DNA of 64,000 nt from Roseovarius nanhaiticus (GCF_900156535.1 NZ_FTNV01000001.1:930001-994000); one strand, 5' to 3'. Shown: positions 27,212 through 35,415, numbered from the stretch's first letter. A program made the numbers and translations. Notes: generated by a model not told the origin, from the sequence alone.

Positions 27212-27577
27212 TTAGGCCGCCAGAGCGCCCTTTGCCTGCTCGACGATCGCGGCGAAGGCTGCGGGCTCGTGCACGGCCAGATCGGCCAGAACCTTGCGGT
27301 CCACCTCGACACCGGCCAGCGCCAGACCGTTGATAAAGCGGCTGTATGTCAGCGCCTCGTCATGGCTGCGCACGGCGGCGTTGATCCGCTGGATCCACAG
27401 GGCGCGGAAATTGCGCTTGCGGTTCTTGCGGTCGCGTGTCGCGTACTGGTTGGCCTTGTCGACGGCCTGCGCGGCCACCTTGAAGGTGTTCTTGCGGCGG
27501 CCATAGTAACCTTTGGCGGCCTTGACGACTTTCTTGTGACGGGCGTGGGTGACGACGCCGCTCTTAACTCTCGACAT
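27212..27577 (-). CDS. rplT: 50S ribosomal protein L20
   Basis: L20 is an RNA-binding protein needed early in 50S assembly. The 121-residue sequence begins [20 protein letters not shown] and is strongly basic in its N-terminal half, matching the family length and pattern. It follows rpmI by 12 bases on the minus strand and ends at a terminator. Confidence 0.97.
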   Translation of the reverse strand: MSRVKSGVVTHARHKKVVKAAKGYYGRRKNTFKVAAQAVDKANQYATRDRKNRKRNFRALWIQRINAAVRSHDEALTYSRFINGLALAGVEVDRKVLADLAVHEPAAFAAIVEQAKGALAA

Positions 27578-27589
27578 GCTTGGATCTCC

Positions 27590-27790
27590 TTAGCGCGCGT
27601 AGGGCATCATCGGCTTGATGATCTGCTCATCAGCCTTGGACAGGGTGGTGGTGCCACGGGCATTGCGCAGGAACTTGTTGCTGCGCTTGATCATGCCGTG
27701 CTGCTTGCCAGCCTGACCTGCGATCACGCGGCCAGAGGCCGAGATCTTGAACCGCTTCTTGCAGCTCGATTTTGTCTTCATCTTGGGCAT
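27590..27790 (-). CDS. rpmI: 50S ribosomal protein L35
   Basis: L35 is a small basic 50S protein. The 66 residues begin [21 protein letters not shown] and include [19 protein letters not shown], as expected. It is the first gene of rpmI-rplT. The usual infC gene is not adjacent in this window, since a small membrane protein and pyk lie upstream. Confidence 0.96.
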   Translation of the reverse strand: MPKMKTKSSCKKRFKISASGRVIAGQAGKQHGMIKRSNKFLRNARGTTTLSKADEQIIKPMMPYAR

Positions 27791-27910
27791 TTCCGGCTCC
27801 TCATTGGTGGTCGGTCGGACGCGCGACTCGGCATGCCACTCAGGGCCGGACGCGCGGGTGAAGCCCGCCTTTTAGGGGGGATGACGCATCTGTGCAAGGG
27901 CAAAGGCGCC

Positions 27911-28135
27911 CTAGTTCATGAGGCCGCCCACAACGCGGACAAACGCCTTGGGCACATCGGTGATGCTATAGCCCGTCGGCTTGATCGAGACGGCCCATAT
28001 CACCAGGCATCCCGCCGCGATCAGCACCAACGCGGCGACGCGCGGCGTGCGCCTGTCCGATATGGCCGAGACGATGGCGGGAATCGCGAACACCCCCAGC
28101 ACGACACCAAGCACAAGGATCTGGTCACTGTTCAT
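27911..28135 (-). CDS. small two-helix membrane protein
   Basis: A 74-residue protein with two hydrophobic segments (about 6-24 and 34-50) and a soluble C terminus (VPKAFVRVVGGLMN). I do not recognise a named family. It lies between pyk and rpmI on the same strand, 36 bases after pyk, and may be cotranscribed with pyk. Confidence 0.65.
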   Translation of the reverse strand: MNSDQILVLGVVLGVFAIPAIVSAISDRRTPRVAALVLIAAGCLVIWAVSIKPTGYSITDVPKAFVRVVGGLMN

Positions 28136-28171
28136 CCAAACTCCGCCCGTTTTGATTGCCCTAGCGTAACC

Positions 28172-29617
28172 TTAGCTTGGATCGGCGGCGTATATCAAAC
28201 TTTCTTGGCAGGGGGCGACACGCAGGATGTTGGTTGTACCCGGCACGTTGAAGGGCACGCCGGCGGTGACCACGATCTGGTCGTCGGTCGTGGCATAGCC
28301 CTGCGCACGCGCCGCGCGCGCGGCGTTGATCACGGCCATCTTGAAGCGGTCGAGCTCGGAGGTCATCACGCAGTTGACGCCCCAGGTCAGCGCCAGGCGC
28401 CGCGCGGTGCCGCGCAGCGACGTCATGGCGATAATCGGCACGCGGGGCCGCTCGCGCGCGGTCAAAAGGGCTGTGGTGCCACTTTGCGTGAAACAGCAGA
28501 TCGCTTTGATGTCCGTCGTCTCTGCGATTTCGCGCGCGGCGGCCACGATGCCGTCGGCCACTGTGGTGCGCGCGGCGACGCGGGAGGATTCGATGATCTG
28601 CGTGTAGGTGGGATCGTTCTCGACCTCGCGGGCGACATTGTCCATCGTCGTCACCGCCTCGACCGGATAGCTGCCCGCCGCCGATTCCGCCGAGAGCATG
28701 ATGGCATCGGCGCCCTCGTAGATCGCGGTTGCAACATCGCTTACTTCGGCGCGGGTGGGCACCGGGCTTTCGATCATCGATTCCAGCATCTGGGTGGCGA
28801 CGATCACTGGCTTGGCGGCCGCGCGGCAGGCCCGCACGAGGCGCTTTTGGATGGGTGGCACGTTCTGCACCGGCAACTCGACGCCCAGATCGCCGCGCGC
28901 TACCATGATGCCGTCGGACGCAGCGAGGATGGCATCGAAACGTTTGACCGCCGACGGTTTTTCTATCTTCGACAGAATCGCCGCGCGGCCCTGCGCCAGA
29001 TCGCGCGCCTCGGCCACGTCCTCGGGGCGCTGAACAAAGCTGAGCGCCAGCCAGTCAACGCCCAGTTGGCACACGAATTCCAGATCCTTGCGGTCCTTCT
29101 CGGAAAGCGCGGCCAAGGGCAGCTCGACATCGGGCACGTTCACACCCTTGCGATTGCTGATCGTGCCGCCGACGATCACCTCGCAGGTCGCGTGGCTGTG
29201 GCTGCACTCGGTCACTTTCAGGCGGATCTTGCCGTCATTGACCAAAAGGGAGGCGCCCGGCTCGAGCGCCTGGAAAATCTCGGGATGAGGCAGACAGACG
29301 CGGGCGCCATCGCCCTCCGCCTCGTCCAGATCGAGGCGGAAGGACGCGCCTTCCTTCAGCTCTTCCTCGCCATTGGCAAAGACGCCGACGCGCAATTTTG
29401 GCCCCTGAAGATCGGCCAGGATGCAGATCGGGCTGTCGAGATCCTTCTCGACCTGCCGGATGATGCGGTGCTTCTCGCGGATCTCGTCATGCTGGCCGTG
29501 GCTCATGTTGAGGCGGAACACATCCGCGCCCGCCTCGTGCAGGGCGCGGATCATGTCGTAGGTTTCCGATGCGGGGCCGAGCGTGGCGACGATCTTGACG
29601 TTGCGATGGCGTCTCAT
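28172..29617 (-). CDS. pyk: pyruvate kinase
   Basis: Pyruvate kinase makes pyruvate and ATP from phosphoenolpyruvate and ADP. The 481-residue protein has the N-terminal FRLNMSHG, the active-site lysine block ILSKIEKPSAV, the metal-binding MVARGDLGVELP and the KPVIVATQMLESM motif, followed by the C-terminal allosteric domain. Length and order are typical. The antisense frame that covers it is a shadow. Confidence 0.97.
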   Translation of the reverse strand: MRRHRNVKIVATLGPASETYDMIRALHEAGADVFRLNMSHGQHDEIREKHRIIRQVEKDLDSPICILADLQGPKLRVGVFANGEEELKEGASFRLDLDEAEGDGARVCLPHPEIFQALEPGASLLVNDGKIRLKVTECSHSHATCEVIVGGTISNRKGVNVPDVELPLAALSEKDRKDLEFVCQLGVDWLALSFVQRPEDVAEARDLAQGRAAILSKIEKPSAVKRFDAILAASDGIMVARGDLGVELPVQNVPPIQKRLVRACRAAAKPVIVATQMLESMIESPVPTRAEVSDVATAIYEGADAIMLSAESAAGSYPVEAVTTMDNVAREVENDPTYTQIIESSRVAARTTVADGIVAAAREIAETTDIKAICCFTQSGTTALLTARERPRVPIIAMTSLRGTARRLALTWGVNCVMTSELDRFKMAVINAARAARAQGYATTDDQIVVTAGVPFNVPGTTNILRVAPCQESLIYAADPS

Positions 29618-29750
29618 ATGTGAAACTTCCTGTTATCTGCTGCGCCAGACGCGCTAAAAGAGGCCGGGGAGGGTGCCGGCGCTTGCCTGCACCATTGCCA
29701 TTCTTTTGCGCCGACGCAAAGGGCAGACAGGTTCAAATGGGGAATTTGGG

Positions 29751-30491
29751 GTGACATATCATCCAGTCGTCATAGACGGGGCGGATCGCGGTGGACGCTG
29801 GGCGGTGCTGTGCGATCACGCGTCAAACGAGGTGCCGGATTTCGTGAATGGCGGCTGCCTTGGCGTCGCGCCGGACGATATGGCACGCCACATCGCCTAT
29901 GATCCGGGCGCCGAGGGCGTCAGCCGCGCGCTGGGCGCGATGCTGGATGGGCCGGCCATCCTGTCGCGCTTTTCGCGGCTTGTGATCGACCCCAATCGGG
30001 GCGAGGAGGATCCGACCCTGATCATGCAGCTTTATGACGGCACGATCATTCCCGGCAATCGCGGCATTTCCGATATCGACGCGGGCGAGCGTCTGCGCCG
30101 CTGTCATCGCCCCTATCACGATGCGGTCGCGCAAATGGCCGCGGCGCGGCGTGCGCCGGTTCTGGTGTCCGTCCACAGCTTCACGCCGCAGCTGCGCGGC
30201 CGCCCGCCGCGCCCGTGGCAGATTGGGGTGCTCTACTCCACCGATACGCGGCTGGCCCGTCCACTGCTGGCGCGCCTTCGCGCCGAGCCGGATCTGAGCG
30301 TGGGCGACAATCAGCCCTATACGGGCCACCTGCCCGGAGATACCATCGCCCGGCACGGGATCGAGCATGCACGTCCCAACGTCCTGATCGAGCTGCGCAA
30401 CGACCTGATCGCGACCGAGGCGCAGCAAAAGGCCTGGGCCGCGCGGCTGGCGCCGATCCTGATCGAAACGCTGGCAGACGCCAACTTGTAG
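29751..30491 (+). CDS. N-formylglutamate amidohydrolase family protein
   Basis: This 246-residue enzyme belongs to the family that releases formate from N-formyl-L-glutamate. Typical blocks are CDHASNEVP near the N terminus, SRLVIDPNR, SVHSFTP and GIEHARPNVLIELRNDLI. The frame is open upstream, but a GTG at 29751 with GGGGA about eight bases before it gives the family N terminus. No other histidine degradation gene is nearby, so its true substrate may differ. It is followed closely by an isomerase and a DUF1244 gene. Confidence 0.85.
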   Translation: MTYHPVVIDGADRGGRWAVLCDHASNEVPDFVNGGCLGVAPDDMARHIAYDPGAEGVSRALGAMLDGPAILSRFSRLVIDPNRGEEDPTLIMQLYDGTIIPGNRGISDIDAGERLRRCHRPYHDAVAQMAAARRAPVLVSVHSFTPQLRGRPPRPWQIGVLYSTDTRLARPLLARLRAEPDLSVGDNQPYTGHLPGDTIARHGIEHARPNVLIELRNDLIATEAQQKAWAARLAPILIETLADANL

Positions 30492-30503
30492 AAAGACTGT
30501 CCC

Positions 30504-30851
30504 ATGCCGCATGTCATTGTCGAACATTCCCCCGATGCTGCCTCCGGCGCAAAGCTGCACGCGCTGTGCGAGGCGCTGTTCTCGGCTCTTGCCGCGCATG
30601 CCTCGATCACCAAACCCGAGACATTGAAACTGCGCACGCAGGCAGCGGGGGCCCACCTGCTCGGCACACGCGGTCAGAGCTTTGCACACGCGACGCTCCG
30701 CCTCTTGCCGGGCCGCGATGCAGACACCAAATCGGATTTGGCGCGCGTGATCCTGAGCGTGATGGAGGCGCAGATGCCCCAGGTGCACAGTCTGTCGGTG
30801 GACATCGCCGATTTGGACGCGGCCTACGCCAAACGCGTTCTGCCCGATTAA
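30504..30851 (+). CDS. 5-carboxymethyl-2-hydroxymuconate isomerase family (tautomerase superfamily)
   Basis: CHMI-type tautomerases use an N-terminal proline as general base. This 115-residue protein starts MPHVIVEHS, leaving Pro1 after methionine removal, and matches the family length. In homoprotocatechuate degradation it isomerises 5-carboxymethyl-2-hydroxymuconate, but none of the other genes of that pathway are present here, so its role may be different. It lies 12 bases after the amidohydrolase gene. Confidence 0.82.
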   Translation: MPHVIVEHSPDAASGAKLHALCEALFSALAAHASITKPETLKLRTQAAGAHLLGTRGQSFAHATLRLLPGRDADTKSDLARVILSVMEAQMPQVHSLSVDIADLDAAYAKRVLPD

Positions 30852-30865
30852 AAATAGGAGAGACC

Positions 30866-31180
30866 ATGGACGATCAGACCCGTATCGAGCTGGAGGCCGC
30901 CGCCTTCCGCGCCCTGCGTCACCATCTGATGACCCAGCGCACGGATGTGCAGAATATCGACATGATGAACCTGACCGGCTTTTGCCGCAACTGCCTGAGC
31001 CGGTGGTATCAGGAGGCCGCGAACGAACGCGGCATCGAGATGTCCAAGGACGAGGCGCGCGAGATTTTCTACGGTATGACCATGGAGGAATGGAAATCCC
31101 AGCACCAGACCGACGCGAGCGCGGAAAAGCAGGAAGCGTTCAAAACGGCCTTTGCCGAAAATGTAGAGAAAAAGCGCTGA
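30866..31180 (+). CDS. DUF1244 domain protein
   Basis: This is a 104-residue soluble protein with the DUF1244 pattern: FRALRHHLMTQRTDVQNIDMM near the N terminus, NLTGFCRNCLSRWY with a CxxC pair, and IFYGMTMEEWK. The family is common in proteobacteria and its function is unknown; the CxxC suggests metal or redox activity. A TAGGAGAG ribosome-binding site lies before the ATG at 30866, and the gene follows the isomerase by 14 bases. Confidence 0.88.
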   Translation: MDDQTRIELEAAAFRALRHHLMTQRTDVQNIDMMNLTGFCRNCLSRWYQEAANERGIEMSKDEAREIFYGMTMEEWKSQHQTDASAEKQEAFKTAFAENVEKKR

Positions 31181-31186
31181 AGTTTA

Positions 31187-31216
31187 AGCGGACCGTCCCT
31201 TGGGAGGCGGTCCGCT
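31187..31216 (+). terminator. terminator hairpin after the DUF1244 gene
   Basis: AGCGGACCG (31187-31195) pairs perfectly with CGGTCCGCT (31208-31216); an inner TCCC/GGGA pair extends the stem. The following ATGAGTATTTTT supplies a short U-rich stretch. It lies six bases after the stop. Confidence 0.78.
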
Positions 31217-31218
31217 AT

Positions 31219-31240
31219 GAGTATTTTTGCCAAGATGAAA
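31219..31240 (+). repeat. 3' trailer motif copy (GAGTATTTTTGCCAAGATGA)
   Basis: This is the clearest copy of the GRRTATTTnnnGMMAA motif, two bases after the hairpin at 31187-31216 at the end of the DUF1244 transcript. Confidence 0.55.
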
Positions 31241-31254
31241 CTGCAAGGGTCGAG

Positions 31255-32112
31255 TCAGACGGCGACTTTGAGGCTTTCATCTATATAGATCTCGCGCAGA
31301 CGCGCGGCCACGGGGCCCGGCGCGCCGCTACCAATGCTGGCGCCGTCCACCTCGACCACGGGCGTCACGAAGGCGCTGGCGGAGGTGATGAACGCCTCGT
31401 CGGCGGCCAGTGCCTCGTCGAGGGTAAAGCTACGCTCTTCGACCTCCATCTGTGCTTCGCGCGCGAAACGCAGGACGGCGGCGCGGGTGATGCCGTGCAG
31501 GATGTCGTTGCTGAGCGCGCGTGTGATAATGCGGCCGTCCTTGATGATGTAGGCGTTGTTTGACGTGCCTTCCGTGACAAAGCCGTCCTCGATCATCCAC
31601 GCGTCATCGACGCCTGCGGCCTGCGCCATCATCTTGGCCATGGACGGGTAGAGCAATTGCACCGTCTTGATGTCGCGGCGGCCCCAGCGCATGTCGGGCA
31701 CCGTGACGATGCGCGCGCCACGTTTGGCCATTGGGCTGTCGATCATGCCGGGCTTGGATTGTGTGAAGAGGACCAGCGTCGGCTCGGTTCCTTCGGGCGG
31801 ATAGTGGAAATCGCGGTCGCCGGGATTGCCCCGTGTGACCTGCATGTAAATCAGACCATCGCCGATGTCGTTGAGGCGCACCAATTCGCGATGGATCTCC
31901 AGAAGGTCGCCGCGCGCGTCAGGGGTCGCCATGCCCAACTCGGCGAGTGATCGGTCGAGGCGCACCATATGGCCGTCGAAATCGACCAACTTGCCGCCCA
32001 GCACGCTGACCACCTCGTAGACGCCGTCGGCCATCAGGAAACCACGGTCAAAGATCGAAACCTTGGCCTCATTTTCGGGCAGGTAGTCGCCATTCACATA
32101 AACAGTGCGCAT
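31255..32112 (-). CDS. dat: D-amino-acid transaminase, class IV aminotransferase
   Basis: A pyridoxal phosphate enzyme of fold type IV, expected to move amino groups between D-amino acids and 2-oxo acids. The 285-residue protein has the N-terminal YVNGDYLPENEAKVSIFDRGF, the catalytic lysine in IKTVQLLYPSM (Lys of DIKT), and FVTEGTSNNAYIIK, which binds the cofactor phosphate. Five extra upstream codons would overlap dgcA. ATG at 32112 leaves a five-base gap and is preferred. It is the last gene of dgcN-dgcA-dat, where it could make D-glutamate from other D-amino acids. Confidence 0.87.
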   Translation of the reverse strand: MRTVYVNGDYLPENEAKVSIFDRGFLMADGVYEVVSVLGGKLVDFDGHMVRLDRSLAELGMATPDARGDLLEIHRELVRLNDIGDGLIYMQVTRGNPGDRDFHYPPEGTEPTLVLFTQSKPGMIDSPMAKRGARIVTVPDMRWGRRDIKTVQLLYPSMAKMMAQAAGVDDAWMIEDGFVTEGTSNNAYIIKDGRIITRALSNDILHGITRAAVLRFAREAQMEVEERSFTLDEALAADEAFITSASAFVTPVVEVDGASIGSGAPGPVAARLREIYIDESLKVAV

Positions 32113-32117
32113 CGTCA

Positions 32118-33080
32118 TCATCCCCATAGTTCCGGCGCGGGGGGATGCACCCCGGCGCTGTCGAATGTCAGCGGTGTGCCGCGGTCCTCGGCCAATAAAA
32201 GCGGGCCGTCAAGATCTGTCACCAGCGCACCTTGGGCCACCAGCACGGCGGGCGCCATGGCAAGGCTCGAGCCGATCATGCAGCCGACCATCACGTCGTA
32301 ACCTTCGGCCAGCGCCGCGCGGCGCAGCTCCAGCGCCTCGGTCAGCCCGCCGGTCTTGTCGAGCTTGATGTTCACCACGTCATACTTGCCCTTGAGCGCG
32401 GCAAGGCTCGCGCGGTCATGGCAGCTCTCGTCGGCGCAAACGGGCAGGGGCCGCGCCACGCCCAGCAGCGTATCGTCCTCGCCCGCTGGCAGCGGCTGCT
32501 CAACGAGCGCGACGCCAAGCCGCAACAGATGCGGGGCCAGATCGGCGTAGATCTCGGCGCTCCAGCCCTCATTGGCATCAACGATGATGCGCGCATCGGG
32601 CGCGCCCGCGCGAACCGCCTCGAGGCGGGCCATGTCGTCCGGCGTGCCCAGTTTGATCTTGAGCAGCGGGCGATGCGCATTCTTTGCGGCCTGCGCCTGC
32701 ATCGCGTCGGGCTCGTCCAGCGACAGCGTATAGGCCGTAATTTCGGGTGTCGGCGCGGCCAACCCGGCCAACTCCCACACACGCTTGCCGGCCCGCTTGG
32801 CCTCCAGATCCCACAAGGCACAGTCGAGCGCGTTGCGCGCGGCGCCGGCGGGCAGTTGGGCCTGAAGCGCCGCGCGGTCCGTCACTGCCGTATCCTCGAT
32901 CTGCGCCGTCACGCTCTCGAGCGTTTCGCCGTAGCGCGCATAAGGCACGCATTCGCCGCGGCCTTGATGCGTGCCGTCCGAGACGGTCACGGTCAGAACC
33001 TGCGCTTCGGTCCGCGACCCGCGGCTAATGGTGAAGACCTGAGCCAGGCGAAACACATCGCGCGTCACCGATACCTGCAT
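32118..33080 (-). CDS. dgcA: enolase-superfamily epimerase, likely N-acetyl-D-glutamate racemase
   Basis: This 320-residue enolase-superfamily enzyme would usually be labelled L-Ala-D/L-Glu epimerase. It has the KIKLG catalytic lysine motif, metal ligands in IIVDANEGW, E in VEQPLP and D in CADES, and the second catalytic lysine in NIKLDKTGG. Its neighbours, DUF1611 (DgcN) upstream and D-amino-acid transaminase downstream, match the DgcN/DgcA D-glutamate pathway reported in marine Proteobacteria, where this enzyme racemises N-acetyl-D-glutamate. The assignment rests on that context. The frame is open upstream, but ATG 33080 starts the family sequence. Confidence 0.8.
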   Translation of the reverse strand: MQVSVTRDVFRLAQVFTISRGSRTEAQVLTVTVSDGTHQGRGECVPYARYGETLESVTAQIEDTAVTDRAALQAQLPAGAARNALDCALWDLEAKRAGKRVWELAGLAAPTPEITAYTLSLDEPDAMQAQAAKNAHRPLLKIKLGTPDDMARLEAVRAGAPDARIIVDANEGWSAEIYADLAPHLLRLGVALVEQPLPAGEDDTLLGVARPLPVCADESCHDRASLAALKGKYDVVNIKLDKTGGLTEALELRRAALAEGYDVMVGCMIGSSLAMAPAVLVAQGALVTDLDGPLLLAEDRGTPLTFDSAGVHPPAPELWG

Positions 33081-33093
33081 GCTGCAACCCCGT

Positions 33094-33116
33094 CTTTCAT
33101 TGTTCCTGAAATACTC
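33094..33116 (-). repeat. 3' trailer motif copy (GAGTATTTCAGGAACAATGA)
   Basis: On the minus strand this motif follows the hairpin at 33122-33145, just past the dgcN stop and before dgcA. It shares the ending GAACAATGAAAG with the copy at 10501-10523. Confidence 0.5.
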
Positions 33117-33121
33117 AAATC

Positions 33122-33145
33122 CCGGCGCAAGCCTGCCCGCGCCGG
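33122..33145 (-). terminator. hairpin after dgcN
   Basis: CCGGCGC (33122-33128) and GCGCCGG (33139-33145) form a seven-base perfect stem. On the minus strand it is followed by a GATTTGAGTATTT stretch. It may be a partial terminator between dgcN and dgcA, reducing expression of the downstream genes, rather than a full stop. Confidence 0.55.
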
Positions 33146-33153
33146 ACAGGACG

Positions 33154-34155
33154 CTAGAGCGCCGCCAACGCATCGACCAGCACGTCCGCGCCGAAACGGT
33201 AAGGGTCTGTCGCGGGCAGATCCATGCGCTGCGAGACCTCATCCAGATAGTCGCGCGCGGCCTCCTCGCTCATATGCTGGGTGTTGACCGAAATCCCGAC
33301 GACGCGGCAGTCCGGATTGCCCACCTGCGCCAGAGGCAATGCGGTATCGCGCAGCTGTTCCAGCGTCGGCAGACTGTAGCCGGGCAGGCCGCGCATGTGG
33401 CTGCGCGTCGGCTCGTGGCAGAGGATCAGCGCATCGGGCTGGCCGCCATGGACGAGGGCCATGGTGACGCCGGAATAAGAGACGTGAAAGAGGCTGCCTT
33501 GGCCCTCGATCATATCCCAGTGATCGGCGTCGTTGTCCGGCGTCAGATACTCGATCGATCCGGCCATGAAATCGGCGATCACGGCGTCCAAGGGCACGCC
33601 ATCGCCGGTGATCAGAATGCCCGTCTGGCCGGTCGCGCGGAAGGTTGTCTTCATGCCGCGGGCGGTCATGTCGCGCTCCATCGCCATGGCAGTGTACATC
33701 TTGCCGACCGAACAGTCGGTGCCGACGGCCAGGCAGCGCTTGCCGGTGCGCTTTTCGCCATTCGCGATGGGGTATTTCACCGACGGCACGCGCACGTCAT
33801 GCAGTTTGCGCCCGGTTGCTTCGGCGACGGCCACCAGATCGGGCTCGTCGCGCAGAAGGTTGTGCAGGCCCGAAGCCAGATCGAACCCCTCCTCGAGCGC
33901 CATGACCAGCACCTTTTTCCACGCCTGGCTGATGATGCCGCCGCGGTTGGCAACGCCGATGACCAGCGTCTTGGCGCCTGCCGCCTTGGCCTCGGCCAAA
34001 CTCATCTCGGTGAGGCCCAGATCGGCGCCGCAGCCCGGCAGGCTGATCTGGCCCACCGCGTTCTCGGGGCGCCAATCGCGGATGCCTATGGCCACCTTGG
34101 CGGCCAGCATGTCGGGCGCATCGCCCAGGAATAGAAGGTATGGCGTCTCGATCAT
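33154..34155 (-). CDS. dgcN: DUF1611 protein, likely D-glutamate N-acetyltransferase DgcN
   Basis: This 333-residue protein has the DUF1611 layout: an N-terminal domain with VGVANRGG-like sequence (VIGVANRGGII) and a C-terminal P-loop domain with AVGTDCSVGKMYTA (about 142-156) and ILCHEPTR. In marine Proteobacteria DUF1611 proteins have been reported as DgcN, which N-acetylates D-glutamate before racemisation by DgcA. The adjacent dgcA and dat support this. It is divergent from mcl and the first gene of the operon. Confidence 0.8.
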   Translation of the reverse strand: MIETPYLLFLGDAPDMLAAKVAIGIRDWRPENAVGQISLPGCGADLGLTEMSLAEAKAAGAKTLVIGVANRGGIISQAWKKVLVMALEEGFDLASGLHNLLRDEPDLVAVAEATGRKLHDVRVPSVKYPIANGEKRTGKRCLAVGTDCSVGKMYTAMAMERDMTARGMKTTFRATGQTGILITGDGVPLDAVIADFMAGSIEYLTPDNDADHWDMIEGQGSLFHVSYSGVTMALVHGGQPDALILCHEPTRSHMRGLPGYSLPTLEQLRDTALPLAQVGNPDCRVVGISVNTQHMSEEAARDYLDEVSQRMDLPATDPYRFGADVLVDALAAL

Positions 34156-34247
34156 GGTCTGTCCCCAAGGCTGGCACGGAATCGGCTCTTGGCCTTGCTT
34201 AGCGCATATGGCGCGGGGTGTTCATCCCAAAAGCACGCGCTGATTGC

Positions 34248-34259
34248 TGCAACTGCATA
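34248..34259. promoter_or_regulatory. operator candidate TGCAACTGCATA between dgcN and mcl
   Basis: TGCAACTGCATA contains the inverted TGCA-AC-TGCA core and matches 12 bases of the palindrome upstream of the TRAP operon (14735-14750). It lies in the 185-base divergent region between dgcN and mcl, where a regulator could control both sides. Confidence 0.4.
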
Positions 34260-34339
34260 ATCGCCTTGCGGCAGCGCGCGTAATTTCATAGCGATTGGAC
34301 ATCTTTTTGCGCAATATCCTTATCCGAAAGGCCCCGATC

Positions 34340-35299
34340 ATGAGCTTTCGCCTGCAACCGCCCGCACCCGCCCGCCCGAACCGCTGCCAGCTTTTCGGGC
34401 CCGGATCCAACGCGAAGCTGTTCGAGAAGATGGCCGCAAGCGCGGCGGATGTGATCAATATCGACCTGGAGGACTCGGTCAGTCCCACTGACAAGGATCT
34501 GGCGCGCAGCCAGACGATCGAGGCGATCAACGACGTCGATTGGGGAAGCAAATATCTGAGCGTGCGGATCAACGGGCTGGATACCCCTTGGTGGTATCGC
34601 GATGTGGTGGACCTTCTGGAGCAGGCCGGCGACCGGCTGGACCAGATCATGATCCCGAAAGTGGGCTGCGCAGCCGATATCTATGCGGTCGATGCGCTGG
34701 TCACGGCGGTCGAGCGCGCCAAGGGGCGCACCAAGCCGATCAGTTTCGAGGTCATCATCGAAAGCGCGGCGGGTATCGCCCATGTGGAAGAGATCGCCGC
34801 CGCCAGCCCGCGCCTGCAGGCGATGAGCCTTGGCGCTGCGGATTTCGCCGCCTCCATGGGGATGGCGACCACTGGCATCGGCGGCACGCAGGAAAACTAT
34901 TACATGATCCACGAGGGGCAGAAGCACTGGTCCGATCCTTGGCACTGGGCGCAGGCGGCGATCGTCGCGGCCTGCCGGACCCATGGCCTATTGCCGGTCG
35001 ATGGGCCGTTCGGCGATTTCTCGGATGATGAGGGCTTCCGCGCGCAGGCGCTGCGTTCGGCGACGCTGGGCATGGTCGGCAAATGGGCAATTCACCCCAA
35101 GCAGATCGCGCTGGCCAATGAGGTGTTCACGCCGACCGAGGCCGCCGTGGCCGAAGCGCGCGAAATCCTTGCCGCAATGGAAAAGGCCAAGGCCAATGGC
35201 GAGGGCGCGACCGTCTACAAGGGCCGCCTCGTCGATATCGCCAGCATCAAGCAGGCCGAGGTGATCGTGCGGCAGTCCGAGATGATCGCCAAGGGCTAG
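34340..35299 (+). CDS. mcl: L-malyl-CoA/beta-methylmalyl-CoA lyase
   Basis: This CitE-like lyase splits malyl-CoA to glyoxylate and acetyl-CoA, and methylmalyl-CoA to glyoxylate and propionyl-CoA, in the ethylmalonyl-CoA pathway for acetyl-CoA assimilation. The 319-residue protein has the family residues in NIDLEDSV (metal-binding acid), SFEVIIES and MVGKWAIHPKQ. Length matches the Rhodobacter enzyme. The frame opens earlier, but ATG 34340 with AAAGG upstream starts the family sequence (SFRLQPPAPARPNR). Confidence 0.92.
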   Translation: MSFRLQPPAPARPNRCQLFGPGSNAKLFEKMAASAADVINIDLEDSVSPTDKDLARSQTIEAINDVDWGSKYLSVRINGLDTPWWYRDVVDLLEQAGDRLDQIMIPKVGCAADIYAVDALVTAVERAKGRTKPISFEVIIESAAGIAHVEEIAAASPRLQAMSLGAADFAASMGMATTGIGGTQENYYMIHEGQKHWSDPWHWAQAAIVAACRTHGLLPVDGPFGDFSDDEGFRAQALRSATLGMVGKWAIHPKQIALANEVFTPTEAAVAEAREILAAMEKAKANGEGATVYKGRLVDIASIKQAEVIVRQSEMIAKG

Positions 35300-35364
35300 G
35301 CGGCAATCCGCAGAACGGAGCGTCTGCGGCGCGCATTTTCACCATTTGCGCTGCGCGCAGCGAC

Positions 35365-35389
35365 AGGGGAAATCTTGCAGATTTCCCCT
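35365..35389 (+). terminator. terminator-like hairpin after mcl
   Basis: AGGGGAAATC (35365-35374) and GATTTCCCCT (35380-35389) pair perfectly around TTGCA. Another palindrome, CGCTGCGCGCAGCG (35349-35362), lies immediately before. The trailer motif follows. Confidence 0.7.
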
Positions 35390-35393
35390 GAGT

Positions 35394-35415
35394 GGATATT
35401 TGGGGCAAAAAGAAG
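35394..35415 (+). repeat. 3' trailer motif copy (GGATATTTGGGGCAAAAAGA)
   Basis: This copy of the GRRTATTTnnnGMMAA motif lies four bases after the hairpin at 35365-35389 downstream of mcl. Confidence 0.5.

Noticed and set aside
27269..29623. A 784-codon open frame on the plus strand opposite pyk, rplT and rpmI
   Set aside because: It is antisense to three clear genes, and its composition (His/Arg/Gly/Asp rich) is typical of shadow frames in GC-rich DNA.
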